Assembly: GCA_964353255.1 (NCBI GenBank)
Contig: CAYGVJ010000021.1
Coordinates: 1 to 46,332 of the forward strand
Direction of reading: 5' to 3'
From: VFZS01 sp964353255
Lineage (GTDB): Bacteria > Acidobacteriota > Terriglobia > Bryobacterales > Bryobacteraceae
DNA: 46,332 nt
Within the stretch, counting starts at the first letter, position 1. Every line of letters starts with the position of its first letter. The translations under genes and the position numbers were made by a program. Positions 9,184 through 17,971 of this stretch are shown piece after piece. Under the pieces are notes generated by a model. It saw only the letters and a program-made list of their open reading frames with translations. It was not told where the DNA came from and made no database searches.

Positions 9184-10185
9184 TTAAGGAGTCTTTCTTT
9201 TTGCTGTGACTTCCCGCGCCTGGCCCTGTCCGCCCTCGCGCTGGCGCGTGAACTTGATCTGGTCGCCGGAAACCTTGCCCTTGTAAAGGACCTTCATCTG
9301 GTTCCCGGCGAACTCCAGCACCTGGGTGAACGAGAGCTCGTCGCCCTTGACAATTCCCTCCGAAATCGGGCTCTCGCCCGCCGGGGTGCTGATTGACCCG
9401 GTCAGCTTCTCGCCTTCTACTTTGAAGGTGAAGGTCATGGTTTGCGTCTGGCCCTGACGTCCAGGCACCTCCGCAGTCCACTGCCCGCTGACGTCGGCAG
9501 CCGAGGCCGTCAGCGCCGTCAGACCGGCAAGCGCTGGTAGCACCGCCACGTGGTCTTTCATGTTCACCGGAGACACACGTGGGAGTACCTGGATCCCAGG
9601 GCAGTCATTCAGCCGAATTGACATCGAACTGATGGATGTGGTCTCGCGGGGCGCGATAAAGAGGTAGTCCAAATCGAAATCGGGGAGGTATTCCTTGGAT
9701 TGCTCGTCTAAGCGCTTCAACTCCATTGGCAGCAGGAACTGGGCTGTGCCACCCGGAGTGTAAACAAGAGAGGCCACCATGGGGCTTAGGTGCGAAAGAC
9801 CCGAAGTGTTATACAGAACGCTGACCGCTGTCTTGAGGCCCGGAAGGTTCGTCCGCGCGAAGCGCTCCCCATAAATGACACTAGTCATAACACTGTCGGG
9901 TGGCGCATCGAGGACCTGCCTGAAGACGATTGGCTCCTTCCTCCGTCCGCCGTTGAATCGGACCTGAGCTTTCAGTCGCCAAAAACAAGAATCTTCTCGT
10001 AGGGGGAAGGCCGCACGTAGGCCCAAGGACTCTCCCATCGGCCACTCTCGCGCGCCGGAGTTCTCCACTGATATCACTTTGAAGTCCCACTCGCCGCAGG
10101 CGGTAGACCTGTCGACCCGGAATTCCTCGCATGAGGCGCCTGCGGCCAGCAGCAGCAAAAGAGGGATTGCGCGAGCCACGAACAC
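9184..10185 (-). CDS. Exported protein of unknown function, apparently two secreted proteins fused
   Basis: I do not recognise the N-terminal half. From GTG 10185 it has a signal peptide (VARAIPLLLLLAAGASC) and a beta-rich stretch ending near PGIQVLPRVSPVN. Without a stop the frame enters MKDHVAVLPALAGLTALTAS, a second complete signal peptide, followed by a roughly 105-residue beta domain (DVSGQWTAEVPGRQGQTQTM). That domain looks like a small secreted protein family common in Acidobacteria. A weak ribosome site (GGTGA) precedes the internal ATG at about 9561. In-frame ATGs at 10275 and 10323 would extend the N-terminus but read like non-coding sequence. Either this is a gene fusion by deletion, or the internal ATG starts a separate protein. 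Confidence 0.6.
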   Translation of the reverse strand: MFVARAIPLLLLLAAGASCEEFRVDRSTACGEWDFKVISVENSGAREWPMGESLGLRAAFPLREDSCFWRLKAQVRFNGGRRKEPIVFRQVLDAPPDSVMTSVIYGERFARTNLPGLKTAVSVLYNTSGLSHLSPMVASLVYTPGGTAQFLLPMELKRLDEQSKEYLPDFDLDYLFIAPRETTSISSMSIRLNDCPGIQVLPRVSPVNMKDHVAVLPALAGLTALTASAADVSGQWTAEVPGRQGQTQTMTFTFKVEGEKLTGSISTPAGESPISEGIVKGDELSFTQVLEFAGNQMKVLYKGKVSGDQIKFTRQREGGQGQAREVTAKRKTP

Positions 10186-10544
10186 GGTCTGCGGACAGAA
10201 GCTGCCCGGGAACTCAGGTGAGTCTCCAGCAGACGTAACGCGCCCAACAGCCGAGCCCTGTTCAGGTGTGTCCATTGACCAACCTCCCGGCCCAATTGTA
10301 GCACCCGGGGTAGTCTCCAGCATACCGCTGACCTTGAGGGAAGTACCACAACCAGGATTTTTTTGGACTCCCGGGCAAGCTGAGTATACACCCGACCCCT
10401 CGTCTCAAGGCCGCTGCACGGCTTTCGGCACCGGAGGGCTTCCGCATTGCCCGCATGGGTCCAAAGCGGCGGCTGCCAGGGCCTCGAGCGCCCGAGAGTG
10501 CCTCTGTCCCAAGCCGGTTGTCAGACACCTGTCCGCCCCCTGTC
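10186..10544. other. Gap between secreted-protein gene and IS1380 remnant
   Basis: The first 140 bp could be an N-terminal extension of the minus-strand gene (ATGs at 10275 and 10323). Beyond that I see no gene, hairpin or promoter that I can support. Confidence 0.3.
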
Positions 10545-11700
10545 CCCCTGTTCGCCGACTTTGCCTCCGTTCGAGCTTCGGCTATCCCGCCGGGACGGGC
10601 AGCGCCGCGATTCGGCGCACCATCGCGCCGAAAAGCCGCCAGGTCACGTGCCGGTCCGCCAGTAACAGCCAATGGCGGCGGGCATCCTTGATCGGCCGGC
10701 CGCCGGTCTTGACCAGCCGTTGTTGCAGGCTGGCCAACAACCAGTTGCCGACGCGCAACGGCAGCACCAGCCGCCGCCACAGATTCCCCAGGTTGTACGG
10801 AATCACCCTGAGCCACAGCCGCAGCTCATTCGAGCGGAAGCGGTGGCAGGACAAGCGGGTCACCTTGACCGCTTGCTTGCCCTCCTTGATCCACTGCTCG
10901 GCGGCCCTTCCCTGGTCGTAGAACGGCACCACCGCCCGGCTGTCCGTCTCCAGGTTCGTCAGGATGAATCCTACCCGAGGGAACACCCGATGACGGGTCC
11001 ACCTTGGCCACCACCCGCCGCGCCTTCGTCCAACTCTCTGCCTGGTACAGGAAGCCCTTGTACCGCACCACCGACTTGTGGCTCGGTCGCCCCACCGGCC
11101 GCGTCAGCAGTTCGGCGATATCTCGCTCCAGGCTGTCGTTGGCCGGGATGCGGATGGCATACTTCACGCCCCGCTTTTCCAGCGCCTCGTAGATCTCCGG
11201 CTTGGCGAAGGCGGCATCCGCGCGAAACACCACCTGCTTGCCCTGCTTCTGCTAGCGCTCGATCTCGGGCAGCAGCACTTCTTCCCAACCCTCGGCGTCA
11301 TGCACCTTACCCGGCCGCAGCTTCCCCGCCAGGCGGGGGCCCTCGCAGTCAAACAGCAGCGGAGGATGATAGCAGGTGGACCCGAAGGAACCGTAGCAGG
11401 CGCTCCCCTGCTGCTCGGCGTAAGCGGGGATCTCGGTGGAATCGATGTCCAGCACGACCCGTCGCGGTGAATCCACGTCCTCTACCCTGCCGAGCAGCTC
11501 GCGGTTGATCCATGCCACGGTGGCCAAGTCCTCGTCCTCGGCCAGCATCTGGGTGTCGAAGCACTGCACCCGCGATCGCTGGAAATCGATTTTCAAGCAG
11601 GAATTGAACAAGAGCTGAAAGGGCTGATTCTGTTTCTCTGCTACTGCGTGTGTACCTCCGGAGGGTCTTCATTGCGTTCAGGCCCCTGTTAACAGAGGCG
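10545..11700 (-). mobile_element. Decayed IS1380-family element (approximate limits)
   Basis: The limits are tentative. The transposase pseudogene fills most of the span. CCCCTGTT at 10545-10552 and AACAGAGG at 11691-11698 would be imperfect terminal inverted repeats (7 of 8), which is weak evidence. The right end lies inside a stronger inverted repeat at 11678-11712. No target-site duplication was found by eye. Confidence 0.4.
10582..11611 (-). pseudogene. IS1380-family transposase, inactivated
   Basis: The reading runs leftwards from about 11611. Segment 1 (QMLAEDEDLATVAWINRELL, then RRVVLDIDSTEIPAY and FGSTCYHP) ends at an in-frame TAG at 11252-11254, where the family has Gln (LLPEIER-Q-QK). 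Segment 2 (VVFRADAAFAKPEIYEALEK and ESWTKARRVVAKV) runs in the same frame to about 10990, where a frameshift occurs. Segment 3 (FPRVGFILTNL, then AEQWIKEGKQAVKVTRLSCH and YNLGNLWRRLVLP, SLQQRLVKTGGR) continues in another frame to the stop at 10582. The DDE-type core is recognisable (VLDIDSTE; FRADAAF). About 100 N-terminal residues are missing. With three lesions it cannot make an active enzyme. Confidence 0.9.
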
Positions 11701-11712
11701 TCAGGGGCCTGA
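11678..11712. repeat. 11-bp inverted repeat flanking an internal palindrome
   Basis: TCAGGCCCCTG (11678-11688) and CAGGGGCCTGA (11702-11712) are perfect inverse complements 13 nt apart. Inside, CTGTTAACAG (11687-11696) is itself palindromic. It sits at the 5' edge of the IS1380 remnant and may mark its original end or a terminator. Confidence 0.6.
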
Positions 11713-11756
11713 CGGGGTTATGGGTGAGTGCTGACAAATGGAGGTGCGCCTTGGAG

Positions 11757-11826
11757 CCTTGGCGTGCTTGGCGCCTTCTTGGCGGGCCTGGCGCGAACCC
11801 TACTTGGCCACTGCCGCGACGGCATC
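11757..11826. repeat. 70-bp repeat, copy B (partner at 8737-8806)
   Basis: It matches 64 of 70 positions of copy A in direct orientation. It overlaps the last eight or so codons, the TAG stop and the 3' flank of the Rid-domain gene. The two copies bracket about 3 kb holding the IS66 right end, the fused secreted gene and the IS1380 remnant. Confidence 0.8.
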
Positions 11827-12921
11827 CACGGCAAAGGCGGCGTCCATGGATGCCAGTCCTTCGACCGGCACGATAGCGCCCGCGGGCGGCCGGGCGGCGT
11901 CCGAGAACTCTCCTCCCACCTTCGTGGACAGCTCGGCGAAGTAGCCGGAGAGCGGGTAGATGTTCCATACGGCCGCCTGGGAAAAACCGGCGCCGGCCTG
12001 CTCCAGCGTCTTGCCCAGACGCTGGAAGGCCAGGCGGGCGTCGGCCTCGGTCAGGCCGAAGGCAAGCTGGGTACCCGTCAGGGCGAGCCGGACAGGCCCA
12101 ACCACTGCGATCTGAGAGACCCCCGGCCGCTTCGTGAGCTCCGCCGGGTTCACCAGGCGCAGCGCTTCCTCAGGGGCTTGACGCAAACGCGCCACGGCTT
12201 CGCACTGCACGGAACTTCTCCCGAGCACCCGCTGCCCTTGCGCGAAGCTCAGGGCCGCTCCCGGGAACGCTGCCGCAAGGCGGCTGCGCACCGCGTCGAA
12301 GTCGTCCAGCGAGGTCAGAAAGCAGGCGGCGCGCAAGACATCGCCGGGCTCCAGGTGGAGCGCCCGCAACGCCACCCGCAGACGGCTCACGGACTGCTCA
12401 GCCAGAGGAGCGGCCGGCGCGAGCGGCTGCTCCGAGACGCCCGCTTGAGGCGAGATGAAGGCCAGCCCATGCGGGTTAACCGCCTTCTTCTCCACCGCCA
12501 CGGCTTCCAGCAACACTTGCGCTCCCTCCAGAGGCAGCGCCCCCACGCGCACCACGCTCAACGCCGGCAGGGCCAGGCGGCGCTCGACGAAAACCTCGCT
12601 CACGATGGCCGAAACACGACGGATGTCGCCGCTGCCCGCCACGAAGCCGCGCAGCTTGACGATCTGCGCGCCATGCGCCTGCTGTAGCAGGACCCGCAAG
12701 CCGTCTCGCACCTGCTGCGAGAGCAGGCCCCGGGCCGAAAGCGGCGAGACCTGGAAAACCAGTCTTTGGGTTTCCGCCACTACCACCGCGGGCAGTTCCT
12801 TGGGCAGCTCCAGCGTCTGCGTGATCTCCGGCTCGGCGCGCTTCTTCCGCTGGGCGAGGCTGGTGAAGCTTGCCACGCCGACCATGAGGGTGAGAGCGGC
12901 GGTGACGGCCACTGCGCGCAT
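11800..12921 (-). CDS. Exported protein with three Rid (YjgF/YER057c) repeats
   Basis: I chose ATG 12921 because it begins a clean signal peptide (MRAVAVTAALTLMVGVASFTSLAQ); an in-frame ATG at 12987 precedes it without support. Three Rid-like units follow. Unit 1 (about residues 50-150) ends in the family-like PALSVVRVGALPLEGAQVLL. Unit 2 (about 170-255) has VALRALHLEPGDVLRAACFL and GRSSVQCEAVA. Unit 3 (about 280-370) has LGKTLEQAGAGFSQAAVWNI. Cytoplasmic RidA deaminates reactive enamines/imines using a conserved Arg; these units are divergent and exported, so that chemistry is not assured. It is divergent from the ADOP permease gene 93 bp away. Confidence 0.7.
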   Translation of the reverse strand: MRAVAVTAALTLMVGVASFTSLAQRKKRAEPEITQTLELPKELPAVVVAETQRLVFQVSPLSARGLLSQQVRDGLRVLLQQAHGAQIVKLRGFVAGSGDIRRVSAIVSEVFVERRLALPALSVVRVGALPLEGAQVLLEAVAVEKKAVNPHGLAFISPQAGVSEQPLAPAAPLAEQSVSRLRVALRALHLEPGDVLRAACFLTSLDDFDAVRSRLAAAFPGAALSFAQGQRVLGRSSVQCEAVARLRQAPEEALRLVNPAELTKRPGVSQIAVVGPVRLALTGTQLAFGLTEADARLAFQRLGKTLEQAGAGFSQAAVWNIYPLSGYFAELSTKVGGEFSDAARPPAGAIVPVEGLASMDAAFAVDAVAAVAK

Positions 12922-13014
12922 GGTTTTCGCCAGTGATTTTAGCAGATCCGCGGAAGAGCAGCCGTTTCGGCAAGATCGGGCAAACATTCCGGGCCGTCGT
13001 TCGTATCACCTGTA

Positions 13015-15522
13015 ATGACCTCCCTGGCTGCTGACCTGAAGTTTGCGCTGCGGGTGCTGCGCCGCAGCCCGCTGTTCACCTGCGTGGCCCTGGCCTCGCT
13101 GGCGCTGGGCATCGGCGCCAACACGGCCATCTTCACGCTCATCGACCAGCTCATGCTCCGGCTTCTGCCCGTCAAAAACCCGGAGCAACTGGTCATGGTC
13201 TGGTCCACCGGGCCGCACATGGGCAACAACAACGGCTCCCGCGCGGCCTCCTACCCGATGTACCAGGACTTCCAGCGGCAGGGCCAGGCCTTCACGCACG
13301 TCTTCTGCCGCTACTACACGTCGCTGTCGATCAGCTTCGACGGCCAGACCGAGCGCGTGATCGCCGAGCTCGTCTCCGGGAACTACTTTCAGGCGCTGGG
13401 GGTCCGTCCCGCCATCGGCCGGATCTTTTCGCCGGAAGAGGACGACCGCCAGTACCAGGGCCATCCGGTCGCCGTGCTGAGCCACGACTATTGGGTGAAC
13501 CGCTTTGGGGCGGACGCCGGGGTGGTCGGGAAGAAGATCCTGGTGAACAACTACCCCATGGTGATCGTCGGCGTGTCGGCGGCGGGGTTCACGGGGCTGG
13601 ATCCCTCGGGCTCGCCGCAGATCCGCGTGCCCATCCTGATGAAGCCGTTGATGACGCCGAACTGGGACGATCTGGGGAACCGGCGCAGCCAGTGGATCCA
13701 ACTGTTCGCGCGCATGAAGCCCGGCTACACGGTGGAATCGGCGCGGGCGTCGCTCCAGCCGCTGTTTCATCAGATCCTTCGCCAGGAGATGACCGAGCCG
13801 GCCTTCAGCAACGTGTCGCAGTACTACCGCGATCTGTTCATGAAACGCACGGTGCGGATGGAGACGGCCGCGGCCGGGTATTCCTTCCTGCGGCAGAGCT
13901 ATTCGACGGCGCTCGTCGTGCTGATGTCGATGGTCGGGCTGGTGCTGGTGATTGCCTGCTCGAATGTGGCGAACCTGCTGATCGCCCGGGCGGCGGCGCG
14001 GCAGAAGGAAATCGCCGTGCGGCTCGCGGTGGGCGCCTCGCGCTGGCAGCTTCTGCGACCGCTGCTGGTGGAAAGTCTGCTGCTGTCGGTCACCGGCGGG
14101 ATCATAGGGTTGGTGCTCTCCTTCTGGATGATCCGCGGCCTGTTGAGTTTCCTGCCCGCCGGGGGCGTGCCGCTCATGCTGCGGGCCGAGCCGGATTCGC
14201 GCATCCTGGCCTTCAACATCGCGCTGGCGCTGGCCACGGGCCTGTTGTTCGGCCTGGCCCCGGCCTTCCAGGCCCTGCGGGTGAACCTGTCGGGCGCGCT
14301 GAAGGACGTGGCGGGCGCGGTGGCCGGCGCCAGCGGCTCGGTGCGGCTGCGCAAGGGCCTGGTAACCGCGCAGGTGGCGCTGTCCTTCCTGCTGCTGGCC
14401 GGCGCAGGGCTGTTTGTCAAGACGCTGAACAACCTCAAGGACATGAATCCGGGTTTCCGTGACATCGGCAACCTGATCACCTTCCAGGTGGCACCCGAGC
14501 TGAACGGCTACTCGGCTTCGCGCATGCGGGCGTTCTACAAGCAGCTCCTGGAGAACGTCCGCGCGGTGCCCGGGGTGAAGGCGGCTGGCTTCGCCCGTGT
14601 TCCGCTCCTCCACGGGTGGGAATGGGACTCGTCCATGTCCGTCGAGGGATACCAGCACAAGGACGGGGAGGACATGCAGGCGTTCATGAACAGCTTGTCC
14701 CCGGGCTACTGGCAGACTATGGGCGTGCCGCTGCTGGAAGGCCGCGACTTCGACGCTCGGGACGAAGGGGAACGGCGGACGGTCGCGATCGTCAACAGGA
14801 AGTTCGCGCAGCACTTCTTCGGCAAGCGGAGCGCCATCGGGCGGCATATCGGTTTCGGCCGCCGCCCGGATACCAAGCTCGATATCGAGATCGTCGGCGT
14901 CGTGGAGAACTCCCTATACGAGGGCCCGCGCGAGGGGGTGCACCGCCAGGCCTTCGTGCCGCACCTCCAGGGACCCTTCCCCGGCTCGGTCGCCTTCTAC
15001 GTGCGCACCTCGCTGGAATCGAAGCAGATGTTTGCGGCGCTGCGCCGCGAGGTCATGAAGCTGGACCCGGCCATGCCGGTCTACGAGATGAAGACGCTGG
15101 AGAACCAGCTCGACGAGACGCTGGGGACCGAGCGCCTGATTGCGGCGCTGTCGGCGGCTTTCGGCGGCGTGGCCACGCTGCTGGCAGTGATCGGCCTGTA
15201 CGGCGTGATGGCCTTCGTGGTGGCGCGGCGGACGCGGGAAATCGGGCTGCGCATGGCGCTGGGGGCGCACCGGGGCGCAGTCGTGTGGTTGGTGATGCGG
15301 GAAGTGCTCGGGCTGCTGGTGATTGGCCTGGCGGTCGGCCTCCCGTCGGCCTACCTGTTGAGCCGGTACGTCTCGTCGCAGCTCTTCGGGCTTTCGCCCG
15401 CCGATCTCCCGACGGCGCTGACGGCGCTGGCGATTCTGGGGACTGCCGCTGCCGGCGCGGGCTTTCTGCCCGCGCGCCACGCCAGCGCCATCGACCCGAT
15501 CCGGGCCCTGCGGTACGAGTAG
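13015..15522 (+). CDS. MacB/FtsX-type ABC permease, acidobacterial duplicated-permease (ADOP) family
   Basis: This 835-residue membrane protein contains two MacB-periplasmic-domain plus FtsX units in one chain. It begins with the short amphipathic lead DLKFALRVLRRSPLFT and a first TM helix (ALASLALGIGANTAIFTLID). A periplasmic domain runs to about residue 290. Three TM helices follow around 300-430 (VLMSMVGLVLVIACSNVANL). A second TM/periplasmic set leads to a C-terminal FtsX core (LRMALGAHRGAVVWLVMREV). No ATPase domain is present and no ATPase gene is adjacent, as is usual for this family. The substrate is unknown. No ribosome site precedes ATG 13015, and a TATCAC -10-like box ends only 6 nt upstream, so the mRNA may be leaderless. 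Confidence 0.93.
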   Translation: MTSLAADLKFALRVLRRSPLFTCVALASLALGIGANTAIFTLIDQLMLRLLPVKNPEQLVMVWSTGPHMGNNNGSRAASYPMYQDFQRQGQAFTHVFCRYYTSLSISFDGQTERVIAELVSGNYFQALGVRPAIGRIFSPEEDDRQYQGHPVAVLSHDYWVNRFGADAGVVGKKILVNNYPMVIVGVSAAGFTGLDPSGSPQIRVPILMKPLMTPNWDDLGNRRSQWIQLFARMKPGYTVESARASLQPLFHQILRQEMTEPAFSNVSQYYRDLFMKRTVRMETAAAGYSFLRQSYSTALVVLMSMVGLVLVIACSNVANLLIARAAARQKEIAVRLAVGASRWQLLRPLLVESLLLSVTGGIIGLVLSFWMIRGLLSFLPAGGVPLMLRAEPDSRILAFNIALALATGLLFGLAPAFQALRVNLSGALKDVAGAVAGASGSVRLRKGLVTAQVALSFLLLAGAGLFVKTLNNLKDMNPGFRDIGNLITFQVAPELNGYSASRMRAFYKQLLENVRAVPGVKAAGFARVPLLHGWEWDSSMSVEGYQHKDGEDMQAFMNSLSPGYWQTMGVPLLEGRDFDARDEGERRTVAIVNRKFAQHFFGKRSAIGRHIGFGRRPDTKLDIEIVGVVENSLYEGPREGVHRQAFVPHLQGPFPGSVAFYVRTSLESKQMFAALRREVMKLDPAMPVYEMKTLENQLDETLGTERLIAALSAAFGGVATLLAVIGLYGVMAFVVARRTREIGLRMALGAHRGAVVWLVMREVLGLLVIGLAVGLPSAYLLSRYVSSQLFGLSPADLPTALTALAILGTAAAGAGFLPARHASAIDPIRALRYE

Positions 15523-15542
15523 ACGGCAACGGGCGGCAGGGA

Positions 15543-15571
15543 TTGCGCCGGGCGAGCCAATATGGTATGCT
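15543..15571 (+). promoter_or_regulatory. Sigma70-type promoter before the MocR-pdxST operon
   Basis: TTGCGC (15543-15548), a 17-bp spacer and TATGCT (15566-15571) make a good housekeeping promoter. The predicted start of transcription, about 15578, is within 8 nt of the ATG at 15586, leaving no room for a ribosome site. The message is probably leaderless or nearly so. Confidence 0.6.
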
Positions 15572-15585
15572 CGGCTGGCTGGCCT

Positions 15586-17064
15586 ATGTTCCCGAAGCCC
15601 GAACTGGATGTCCACTCCGGGGTTCCCCTGTACCTCCAATTGCACCAGCAGATTAAGACGTCCATCTGCTCGGGGCGCTTGGTGCTGGGCGAGAAGCTGC
15701 CAGCCACTCGCGGTTTGGCTGGCACACTTGGACTGAACCGCGCCACCGTCTCTGCCGCCTACCAGTTGCTCGAATCCGAGGGCCTTATCTGCGGACATGT
15801 GGGCCGCGGCAGTTTCGTCACCGCAGACGCCCCCGAGGCGGCCCCCAGGTTGGACTGGGAGGAGCTGCTCCCGGAGGCCGCCTTCCTGCCAGCCACGGCG
15901 GAGCCGCCCGCCGATGAGCTGATCAGCTTCGCCTCCTCCCGGCCTGCGGAGGCCCTGTTCCCACTTGAGGCTTTCCGGCAGAGCTGCCAGGAAGTGCTGG
16001 AGGGCGCCCAGATGGGGACCATCTTGCAGCTCGGCTCCCCTGGTGGCTACCCCCCGCTCCGGCAGTATCTGCTCGAGGCTGCCCGCCACGCGGGCCTGGC
16101 CCGGCCGGGCGACGACATCCTGATCACCAACGGCTGCCAGCAGGGCTTCGATCTCTTACAGCGGGTGCTGGTGCGGCCCGGCGACCGGGTGGTGGTGGAG
16201 GATCCCGTCTTCCCGAACCTCAAGAACCTGTTCCTGCGCGCCGGGGCGCAGCTTCTGGGGGTTCCAGTGGGGCCGGAAGGCATAGATCTGGCGGAGTTGG
16301 AGCGGCTGCTGGCTACGCCTCGGGTGAGGCTGCTGGTGGTCACTTCGAACTTCCAGAATCCGACGGGCGCGACCTTGCCGCTGGCGGCGCGCCAGGCCAT
16401 CCTGCGCTTGGCGCGCGGCGCCGGCGTGGTGGTGGTCGAGAACGACATCTACGGCGAACTGCGCTACCGGGGCGAGCCGGTCCCGCTCATCAAGCGGCTG
16501 GACGAATCCGGCGACACGGTCCTGCTCGGCAGCTTTTCGAAAATCACCTTTCCCGGCCTGCGGGTGGGCTGGGTGATCGGCCCGCGCCTCCTGGTGAGCC
16601 GCCTGGCCGAGGCCAAGCAGTGGTCGGACTTGCACACCGACCAGCTCTCGCAGGCGGCGCTGCTGCGCTTCGCCGAGTCCGGGCGCCTGGAGAAGCACCG
16701 GGCGCAGGTGCGCGCGGCGGGGACCGAGCGCTTGGAGGCGGTGCTGGAGGCCTGCCGGCGGCATCTGCCTGGCGGCACGACGTTCACGCGTCCGGAGGGC
16801 GGCATGAACCTCTGGGTGCGGCTGGTGGCGCCGCTGGATGCCGGGGAACTGCTGGTGCGGGCCCAGCGCGAAGGCGCCAGCTACCTGCCCGGGAAATACT
16901 TCGAGGTTTCGCGTCGTCATCCCGGCGGCCTGCGCTTGAGCTTCGCGGGCCTGCCGCCGGCGAAGATAAAGGCCGGCGTGGCGATCCTGGGAAGAGTTTT
17001 CAGCGAGGAGCTGGAGCGCGCGCGGGCATTCCACCGCTGGGCGCCGGCTCCGGCGATGGTGTGA
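15586..17064 (+). CDS. pdxR: MocR/PdxR-type regulator (GntR helix-turn-helix plus aminotransferase fold)
   Basis: The 492-residue protein has an N-terminal GntR winged helix (residues about 8-78: LYLQLHQQIKTSICSGRLVL, then RATVSAAYQLLESEGLI). A fold-type I aminotransferase domain follows (about 110-480). PLP-pocket residues are visible: Asp in VVVENDIYGELRY and Lys319 in GSFSKITFPGLRVGW. MocR proteins sense PLP; PdxR members control pdxST. Here the gene lies 18 bp upstream of pdxS on the same strand, supporting PdxR with self-regulation. I chose ATG 15586, just downstream of the promoter; an upstream in-frame ATG (15562) would overlap the -10 box. Alternative: a MocR of another target. Confidence 0.85.
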   Translation: MFPKPELDVHSGVPLYLQLHQQIKTSICSGRLVLGEKLPATRGLAGTLGLNRATVSAAYQLLESEGLICGHVGRGSFVTADAPEAAPRLDWEELLPEAAFLPATAEPPADELISFASSRPAEALFPLEAFRQSCQEVLEGAQMGTILQLGSPGGYPPLRQYLLEAARHAGLARPGDDILITNGCQQGFDLLQRVLVRPGDRVVVEDPVFPNLKNLFLRAGAQLLGVPVGPEGIDLAELERLLATPRVRLLVVTSNFQNPTGATLPLAARQAILRLARGAGVVVVENDIYGELRYRGEPVPLIKRLDESGDTVLLGSFSKITFPGLRVGWVIGPRLLVSRLAEAKQWSDLHTDQLSQAALLRFAESGRLEKHRAQVRAAGTERLEAVLEACRRHLPGGTTFTRPEGGMNLWVRLVAPLDAGELLVRAQREGASYLPGKYFEVSRRHPGGLRLSFAGLPPAKIKAGVAILGRVFSEELERARAFHRWAPAPAMV

Positions 17065-17082
17065 AGCAAGGAGGCAGTTGCG

Positions 17083-17967
17083 ATGTACCTGGACGACACA
17101 TTCCGCGTCAAGACCGGCCTGGCCGAGATGTTTAAGGGCGGCGTGATCATGGACGTCACCACCGCCGAGCAGGCCCTCATCGCCGAGAAGGCGGGGGCCG
17201 CGGCGGTGATGGCCCTGGAGCGCGTGCCCGCCGACATTCGCAAGGAAGGCGGCGTGGCGCGCATGGCGCCCATCCGCAGGATCCGGGAGATCATGGAGGC
17301 GGTTTCGATCCCGGTGATGGCTAAGTGCCGCATCGGGCACTTCATGGAGGCGCGCATCCTGGAGGCGCTCAGAGTGGATTACATCGACGAGAGCGAGGTG
17401 CTCACCCCCGCCGACGAGGAGCACCACGTAGACAAGCGGGCCTTCCAAGTGCCCTTCGTCTGCGGAGCGCGCAATCTGGGCGAGGCGCTGCGCCGCATCG
17501 CCGAGGGCGCCGCCATGATCCGCACCAAGGGCGAGGCGGGCTCGGGCAACATCGTCGAAGCCGTGCGCCACATGCGGACCATCCAGAAAGAGATGAAGCA
17601 GTTGACCGTCGCGGGCAAGGAGGAGCTGGTCGCCGAAGCCAAGAAGTTGCAGGCGCCCCTCGAGCTGGTCGAGTGGGTGGCCGAGCACGGCAAGCTGCCG
17701 GTGCCGAACTTCTCCGCCGGCGGCATTGCCACGCCTGCCGACGCGGCCCTGGTGATGCAACTTGGAGCCGAGGCGGTCTTCGTCGGCTCGGGTGTCTTCA
17801 AGAGCGAGGACCCCGAGGCGCGCGCCCGGGCCATTGTCAAGGCGGTTACTTACTACAACGACCCGGCGAAGCTGCTGGAGGCCAGCGAAGAGCTGGGTCG
17901 CGCCATGTTCGGCCTGGACGTTGCGACCATGCCGGAATCCGAGCGGCTGGCGGTGCGGGGCTGGTGA
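17083..17967 (+). CDS. pdxS: Pyridoxal 5'-phosphate synthase subunit PdxS
   Basis: PdxS makes PLP from ribose 5-phosphate, glyceraldehyde 3-phosphate and ammonia delivered by PdxT; it assembles as a cytoplasmic dodecamer. The 294-residue sequence is near full identity with family motifs: KTGLAEMFKGGVIMDVT, Lys81 in MAKCRIGHF (first Schiff base) and Lys149 in IRTKGEAGSGN (second lysine). The phosphate-binding glycines of NFSAGGIATPADAAL and FVGSGVFKS are also present. An AAGGAGG ribosome site at 17068-17074 gives strong translation. The gene is second in the operon after the MocR regulator. Confidence 0.98.
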   Translation: MYLDDTFRVKTGLAEMFKGGVIMDVTTAEQALIAEKAGAAAVMALERVPADIRKEGGVARMAPIRRIREIMEAVSIPVMAKCRIGHFMEARILEALRVDYIDESEVLTPADEEHHVDKRAFQVPFVCGARNLGEALRRIAEGAAMIRTKGEAGSGNIVEAVRHMRTIQKEMKQLTVAGKEELVAEAKKLQAPLELVEWVAEHGKLPVPNFSAGGIATPADAALVMQLGAEAVFVGSGVFKSEDPEARARAIVKAVTYYNDPAKLLEASEELGRAMFGLDVATMPESERLAVRGW

Positions 17968-17971
17968 GTAG

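Noticed and set aside
9790..10002. Plus-strand frame with RIEDLPEDDWLLPPSA, resembling the IS66 TnpC end
   Set aside because: It is antisense to the secreted-protein gene, the preceding HGIDPFAYL-type motif and the terminal repeat are absent, and the match is short. Chance is likely.
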